Shown: piece by piece, positions 39,614-43,126 of the stretch | How positions within the stretch are numbered: position 1 is the first letter of the stretch | Layout of the letters: the number at the start of each line of letters is the position of its first letter | Position numbers and translations under genes: made by a program | Assembly (NCBI GenBank): GCA_003605035.1 | Contig: QZKJ01000115.1 | Coordinates: 1-43,126 of the forward strand | Origin: Desulfurivibrio sp. | Lineage (GTDB): Bacteria > Desulfobacterota > Desulfobulbia > Desulfobulbales > SURF-16 | Direction: 5' to 3' | DNA length: 43,126 bases | Notes under the pieces: model-generated | The model's input: the letters and a program-made list of their open reading frames with translations, nothing else | The model's database searches: none | Told to the model about the DNA's origin: nothing

Positions 39614-40132
39614 CTAATGATGTTTAACGAAAATTAGTTTGCTTGTATCAAAGCCGAGCGTTGCAGCTCTTTCTATTAGAACATTCTTTAGATCATCACC
39701 AATCTCAGTGCCTCTAGCCAGAATCCACAAGTACGATTTGTCCGGACCGCACACGAGTGAATACTGATACCCTTCATGGTCAAGTTCAAAGATGACGTAA
39801 GAACCATAGAATGGCCCAAAGAATGAGACTTTCAGATATCCTTGATCTGGTTGGTTAACGAAGTAAGCTTTTCCTTCAACTTCTTTCCACTTGGCTTCCT
39901 TTTCAGAGTAACCGCGGTTCAGCACTCTGACCCCGCCGTCTTCGCGCAAGCTGTAATCTGCCGTTACGCGGGTCAACCCTCGTTCAAACGAATGATCTAG
40001 TCTGGCAATTTCGTACCACTTACCCAAATATTTCTCTAAATTGAAATTGCTGACTGGGGTGACATTCTCCGGGATTCCAACGCACCCGCTTAAGAAAAGT
40101 AGCAATAGCGACAATATCCTTCTCAATAGCAT
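39614..40132 (-). CDS. blc: outer-membrane lipocalin lipoprotein
   Basis: This is a 172-residue bacterial lipocalin of the Blc type, which binds lysophospholipids or other amphiphiles at the outer membrane. I start it at the ATG at 40132, six bases after GGAG, which gives a standard lipoprotein signal L-L-L-F-L-S-G-C (Cys about residue 17); the longer open frame adds 24 residues. The lipocalin signature L-G-K-W-Y-E-I-A-R near residue 38, the N-R-G-Y-S near 73 and the strand W-I-L-A-R-G-T near 132 are all present. Its DNA is AT-richer than the genes around it, which with the adjoining transposase remnant suggests acquisition. Lipocalin genes are also known as integron cassettes. Confidence 0.92.
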   Translation of the reverse strand: MLLRRILSLLLLFLSGCVGIPENVTPVSNFNLEKYLGKWYEIARLDHSFERGLTRVTADYSLREDGGVRVLNRGYSEKEAKWKEVEGKAYFVNQPDQGYLKVSFFGPFYGSYVIFELDHEGYQYSLVCGPDKSYLWILARGTEIGDDLKNVLIERAATLGFDTSKLIFVKHH

Positions 40133-40200
40133 TTCAATCTCCAGCACGGTTGCAAGGTTGGGGTGAGGTACGAACCCCAACAAGGAATCCCAACAAAACA

Positions 40201-40735
40201 TCATCCTCTCTCGCCATAGACGCTTTCATCGTTGCCGCAGATTCCGCCGCCCCAGTCGTGGACCATCATCCCTGCCTCGATATAACGGTGGATGCTCGAA
40301 TACGGCCAATCCGCCGCCCGGATCACCTGGCCGTGTTTCACCGGATTGAAATGGATGTAATCCACATGTCTCGCAAAATCTTCTTCGTCGCGGATGAGGC
40401 GTTCCCAATACCGGCGTTGCCGGGCCGCGTTCTCCTTTGCCCGTCCGGCTGGCGCTCCGGCATTCCCCCCGAGGGATATGCCGCGAGAATCCCGTTTTGC
40501 TGAGCATCCACCGTCCGGGATAGTCCGCGTCACCTGGCGGCAGGGTCCACACCGCATGCAGGTGTTCCGGCAAAATCACTATCGTCGATGGTGAAGGGAT
40601 GCCGCTCTTTCACCAGGCCTGCCACCTTGCGGAGGACGTCAACGTATTCTACCAGCAGGGACCGGCGCCGGGCCGCAGGATTCACGGTGAAAAAATATGT
40701 GCCGCCATCAACCCGTGCGCGCCGGGCCGCCGAGC
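40201..40735 (-). pseudogene. REP-associated tyrosine transposase (RAYT/Y1_Tnp), frameshifted
   Basis: Three reading frames must be joined to give one TnpA_REP-type protein. Frame 1 (about 40735-40585) reads R-R-A-R-V-D-G-G-T-Y-F-F-T-V and on to E-R-H-P-F-T-I-D. After a shift near 40582, frame 2 gives I-L-P-E-H-L-H-A-V-W, the HUH histidines of the Y1 nuclease. After a second shift near 40425, frame 3 gives R-Q-R-R-Y-W-E and Y-I-H-F-N-P-V-K-H-G with the catalytic tyrosine. Such enzymes spread REP palindromes. With two frameshifts and no start codon this copy is dead. Confidence 0.82.
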
Positions 40736-40768
40736 CACCCGCGGTCAGGAAGCCGGCTGTCCGCCTAT

Positions 40769-40981
40769 TTATTTAATAAAATCGGCAAGTTGCATGTCGC
40801 TGCGTAGAATTTGATTTACAATAGAAGAGACATCTGTTTTTCTCTTTTTTGCAATGCCTTGGACAAACGATAATATTTCGTCTTCAAGATATACTGGCAA
40901 ATTTAACTTTGCATTTTTATTGAAAAATTTGCCTCGCTCACCTTTAGAAAAATCATATTCTTTTCTCATCTCATTCACCAT
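40769..40981 (-). CDS. brnA: BrnA-type antitoxin
   Basis: This is a 70-residue antitoxin for the BrnT toxin encoded just upstream. The N-terminal part is basic; the C-terminal half (P-V-Y-L-E-D-E-I-L-S-F-V-Q and S-S-I-V-N-Q-I-L-R) is the ribbon-helix-helix-like DNA-binding and dimerisation segment typical of BrnA/CopG-type antitoxins. Its first ATG overlaps the end of the toxin gene by 11 bases; another ATG four codons in is also possible. Low-GC composition sets it and the toxin apart from the chromosome to the left. Confidence 0.75.
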   Translation of the reverse strand: MVNEMRKEYDFSKGERGKFFNKNAKLNLPVYLEDEILSFVQGIAKKRKTDVSSIVNQILRSDMQLADFIK

Positions 40982-41258
40982 ATTGCTTCTTTTCTGTTTT
41001 GGCGGCTTTTCTGCTTGAAATTATTCGTATAATTGCAGTTCCATTTTCATTATTGAATGTGTGGCAGGTTACCAACAACTTTCCGTTTTGAGAAATGCCT
41101 AATGTGATCCATCGGTTTTCTATTTCGCTGTGATCAGGGTCAAATATTGTACGTGCATGTGGATCAAGAAATACGGTGGCAGCTTCCTCAAAGCTAACAC
41201 CATGTTTTTCTTTGTTTATTTTCGCTTTGTCTGGATCCCATTCAAAATTGTAGTTCAT
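40971..41258 (-). CDS. brnT: BrnT-family ribonuclease toxin
   Basis: This is a 95-residue toxin of the BrnT family, a RelE-like RNase that halts translation in stress. The family signature F-E-W-D-P-D-K-A-K-I-N-K-E-K-H-G-V-S-F-E-E-A is present at residues 5-26. Other motifs are V-F-L-D-P near 29, R-W-I-T-L-G near 49 and the catalytic-end R-I-I-S-S-R-K-A near 77-84. It is intact, unlike the toxin at the left end of the window. It is the first gene after the attC-like sequence at 41326-41382, in the orientation expected for an integron cassette, and TA pairs are common in such arrays. Confidence 0.88.
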   Translation of the reverse strand: MNYNFEWDPDKAKINKEKHGVSFEEAATVFLDPHARTIFDPDHSEIENRWITLGISQNGKLLVTCHTFNNENGTAIIRIISSRKAAKTEKKQYGE

Positions 41259-41325
41259 ATTTTTAATCTATAATTGTCGGAAGTGATAAGCAAATAATCT
41301 TGAAAATATCGCGACTTTTTTTACC

Positions 41326-41382
41326 GCTAAAGCTGTGTGGCGCGCAGCGAAGCAAGTGTCCCACACAAGCGTATTGTTAGAT
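41326..41382 (-). other. attC-like site (57 bp) between brnT and the 327-aa gene
   Basis: Read on the minus strand it starts with ATCTAAC, a perfect RYYYAAC core box, and ends with CTTTAGC, a poor match to the GTTRRRY core box (two mismatches). Between them GCTTGTGTGG pairs with CCACACAGC with one unpaired base, the kind of imperfect stem with an extrahelical base that integron integrases recognise. Size and position, at the 3' end of one gene and 68 bp before the next, fit an attC site. No integrase gene is in the window. Confidence 0.5.
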
Positions 41383-41398
41383 GCCTAGCCCTCAAACT

Positions 41399-42382
41399 TC
41401 ATCGCTCCGATATCTCTATAGACAGCCGATATTTTATTGGCAATTTTGATTCCATATCCTCATCGGGAATCTCTTGCACGAAGTACGGAATTTTGGTTTC
41501 CATCGCAGCAAAGATCAGGTGAACCAACAAAGTTTCACAAAGAGAGATTGCGAAATCCACGGCGGCATTCATCGACGCGAGTATTGGCTCGGGTGGTTTT
41601 CCAGATACAAACCAAACCGGATAACTAATCTCGTTATTAGCAGTGATTGAAAAATTGTTGACGTGAGTTCTAAGTTCTCCGGGGTGCTCTTGGTAATTAC
41701 GCAGTTCGATAAGATGCTTCGAACCTGGGCAGAACTGGTCTATTGCCGCCAATAGAGTAGAGTGCCGCTCATTGCTTAATTTGCCGATCGACTTTTTGAG
41801 GTGATCGAGATTGTTATCCCTTTTTGGCAAGGGCAAGAATAGTGGTGCCAAATGGCAAATGCATGCAATCGTTCTTTTGATGTTTATGAGAAACGTTGAT
41901 GCATCATCATCTAGATTAGGGACTTGTGGTAGAGCTTTAATGTGCCGCCCGTGCTCTACTTCCACCCCATTTATTGACATTTTATTGATGATTCTTTCAA
42001 TTTCGCCAGATACTCGCAAGCGGACCTTTTCGCACGCTAATAATGCTTCCTTGCAACTATGCAGTTGCCTAATGATGTCCTCCTTGTCGGCTACATGATC
42101 CGATAGCGAGGCTGACTTAATCATGGGCTCCCCTTGAAGCAAAACTCGTGCAACAATTTTGCTGGATGAGCCGAAATCAGAAGCTTTGGCCGAGACCCAT
42201 GGTGCGTTAGGATTAGTTAGCCCAGGGTCAATTGATTCAGGGCTTCTAACACGATAGGTTGCATGTTCCGTGTAGATTTCAAGAAAGTCTCCGCATGAGC
42301 ACATCGCTGTAATATCACCAGCTCCTTCCGGAATGCTCATGCTCCCTGCTTGAAATCTTGGTGCCGATTTATCCATAGGCAT
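41399..42382 (-). CDS. hypothetical protein (327 aa), cassette-like
   Basis: This protein belongs to no family I recognise. It is soluble, without signal or transmembrane segments. Residues about 22-110 contain several beta strands and a cysteine pair (M-C-S-C-G-D). The middle (about 100-130) looks like a short coiled coil, with L-H-S-C-K-E-A-L-L-A-C-E-K-V. The C-terminal third is mostly helical with a conserved-looking N-A-A-V-D-F-A-I-S-L-C-E-T-L-L. Its ATG lies inside the core box of the attC-like site upstream (42381-42447), and the gene ends 17 bp before the second attC-like site, so it looks like a single-gene cassette. The DNA is markedly AT-rich. The first ATG is followed two codons later by another. 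Confidence 0.6.
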   Translation of the reverse strand: MPMDKSAPRFQAGSMSIPEGAGDITAMCSCGDFLEIYTEHATYRVRSPESIDPGLTNPNAPWVSAKASDFGSSSKIVARVLLQGEPMIKSASLSDHVADKEDIIRQLHSCKEALLACEKVRLRVSGEIERIINKMSINGVEVEHGRHIKALPQVPNLDDDASTFLINIKRTIACICHLAPLFLPLPKRDNNLDHLKKSIGKLSNERHSTLLAAIDQFCPGSKHLIELRNYQEHPGELRTHVNNFSITANNEISYPVWFVSGKPPEPILASMNAAVDFAISLCETLLVHLIFAAMETKIPYFVQEIPDEDMESKLPIKYRLSIEISER

Positions 42383-42447
42383 TTAACGTTGCGATAACCG
42401 GAAAATTGGCCGCAGGCCAAATTTTCCGGTTAATTGCTTTGTTAACC
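42381..42447 (-). other. attC-like site (67 bp) upstream of the 327-aa gene
   Basis: Read on the minus strand it begins GGTTAAC-AAAGC, close to the RYYYAAC core box, and ends with GTTAAAT, a perfect GTTRRRY core box. The interior is a long imperfect palindrome: AACCGGAAAATT(T)GGCC - TGC - GGCCAATTTTCCGGTT, with one extra base on one arm. This is the general architecture of an integron attC site. It separates the DUF2971-like gene from the 327-aa gene. A long inverted repeat of another origin is the alternative. Confidence 0.55.
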
Positions 42448-42456
42448 CTTCTGCTA

Positions 42457-42957
42457 TTATAATTTGCAAATACTTATATTATTTGTTTTACAGTGTTCTT
42501 CGATTGAAGATTCAAGCTTATCTAGAACATTTAAGGGTACACACGGGCCAAACGCAATTTCTGTTACGCTTCCATCAAATACAAAACTTACATTCTGATG
42601 CTTACCAATAAATCGAAGCTCTTTCTCACCTTGCCATTTTTTTGTTTTCGTTAACAATATATTCCGGTAAGCATCGATGGCTTTGTCGCGAGAAAGTGAA
42701 GATCCAAGAAAAGTATCTATATGGAATATCCTTTCAGGAACATATTGAACTTTGTGGTAGATTTGGCCAATAAGATGATCAGGAATATTGATTTCGATAC
42801 GAACACCATTTCCTTTACCCCCATACTCCTTCCATAATTCCTTATCATCTTTTATTAGAGAGAAGCTTGTGATCCCTATGCTGTCTCTACAATCTTGAAC
42901 AACGCCGCTAATAATTGGCTCTGCAATTTTTGCCAGCGACTTGTTTTTCAAGACCAT
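42457..42957 (-). CDS. DUF2971-like protein, probably truncated at the N-terminus
   Basis: This is a 166-residue AT-rich gene resembling the C-terminal part of DUF2971 proteins, which are often found with phage, defence or toxin genes. Recognisable parts are I-T-S-F-S-L-I-K-D-D-K-E-L-W-K-E-Y-G near residue 31, G-N-G-V-R-I-E-I, V-Q-Y-V-P-E-R, W-Q-G-E-K-E-L-R-F-I near 118, and V-T-E-I-A-F-G-P near 138. The frame remains open for about 35 more codons upstream of the ATG to a TGA near 43052 and these look coding, but hold no good start. So either the gene starts at a non-ATG codon or it has lost its N-terminal ~100 residues. Its end abuts the attC-like site at 42381-42447. Confidence 0.5.
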   Translation of the reverse strand: MVLKNKSLAKIAEPIISGVVQDCRDSIGITSFSLIKDDKELWKEYGGKGNGVRIEINIPDHLIGQIYHKVQYVPERIFHIDTFLGSSLSRDKAIDAYRNILLTKTKKWQGEKELRFIGKHQNVSFVFDGSVTEIAFGPCVPLNVLDKLESSIEEHCKTNNISICKL

Positions 42958-43126
42958 AGATGCTGATAAACTTGGCGGGAAAAAATTTGTCGTCCTATTT
43001 TTTCCGATTACTTGCGCTAATAGGTCGGCCAGGGCGAGCGCATGAAATTCTCAGTGCTGACTTGCAGCTCAGAGTGACGGGAAAAAAAATTATTTAAGAA
43101 GTCCACTTAGTACGTGCGTTCATTCT
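42958..43126. other. window edge; upstream part of the DUF2971-like frame
   Basis: On the minus strand the DUF2971-like frame continues to about 43052 without a start. The rest of the sequence up to the window end contains a G-AAAAAAAA run and no recognisable gene. The edge prevents a decision on whether another cassette follows. Confidence 0.4.

Overview
The window looks like about 43 kb of chromosome from an anaerobic, respiring Gram-negative bacterium. The best guess is Desulfobacterota (Deltaproteobacteria), perhaps Desulfobulbales-like. This is inference: multihaem c-type cytochromes, duplicated NrfD-type quinone-interacting membrane proteins, a Tat-exported multi-[4Fe-4S] ferredoxin, a sigma54 activator with redox-type PAS domains, and regulators carrying CW cysteine motifs typical of that phylum. 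No rRNA or dsr genes are present to fix the taxonomy. Most of the window is GC-rich and coding-dense. The first ~840 bp and the last ~2.4 kb are visibly AT-richer and look acquired.

Layout. 1-1476: AT-rich flank, then a toxin-antitoxin pair whose RelE/HigB-like toxin is broken by a one-base deletion while its NadS-type antitoxin and a palindromic operator remain. 1552-7454: plsC (minus), then a plus-strand run of a giant DUF748/AsmA-like envelope protein, a PrmA-like methyltransferase and a cysteine-cluster protein. 7470-16545: the most distinctive block. Two paralogous NrfD-type genes, each followed by a paralogous MerR-type regulator and preceded by a small membrane-protein gene, flank a ferredoxin + triheme cytochrome operon and a divergent sigma54 activator with three near-identical cysteine-bearing PAS repeats. 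A textbook -24/-12 promoter precedes the first nrfD unit. 16546-19448: an intergenic region rich in hairpins, ftsH and tRNA-Lys(CTT). 19702-26485: an unknown exported protein, a cysteine-rich exported protein with a three-fold repeat, a YqiA-like esterase, a CDP-alcohol phosphatidyltransferase, a five-haem lipoprotein cytochrome, diacylglycerol kinase and a sirtuin. 26499-32175: a 177-bp inverted-repeat (MITE-like) element just upstream of an hsp20-lon operon, then a Cache-domain hybrid histidine kinase.

32622-38068 is a second coherent locus: nosL, a TlpA-like thioredoxin and a LolD/MacB-type ABC ATPase overlap as an operon on the minus strand. A 55-bp near-perfect palindrome and a CW-cysteine XRE regulator follow, then on the plus strand an exported beta-propeller protein with one haem-c site and an FtsX-type permease, and trxC. 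This may be a periplasmic copper/haem maturation or efflux system, but that is inference. 38296-40735 holds a YkgJ protein, a DUF1566-type lipoprotein, a lipocalin and a decayed REP-associated transposase. 40769-43126 is a low-GC segment on the minus strand with a BrnT/BrnA toxin-antitoxin pair, an unknown 327-residue protein and a DUF2971-like fragment. These are separated by two sequences that resemble integron attC sites, so it may be a fragment of a cassette array.

Two candidates for undescribed biology stand out. One is the sigma54/PAS/MerR-controlled, duplicated NrfD redox module. The other is the observation that three regulators of two different DNA-binding folds in this window share an identically spaced C-W-x4-C-x7-C motif.
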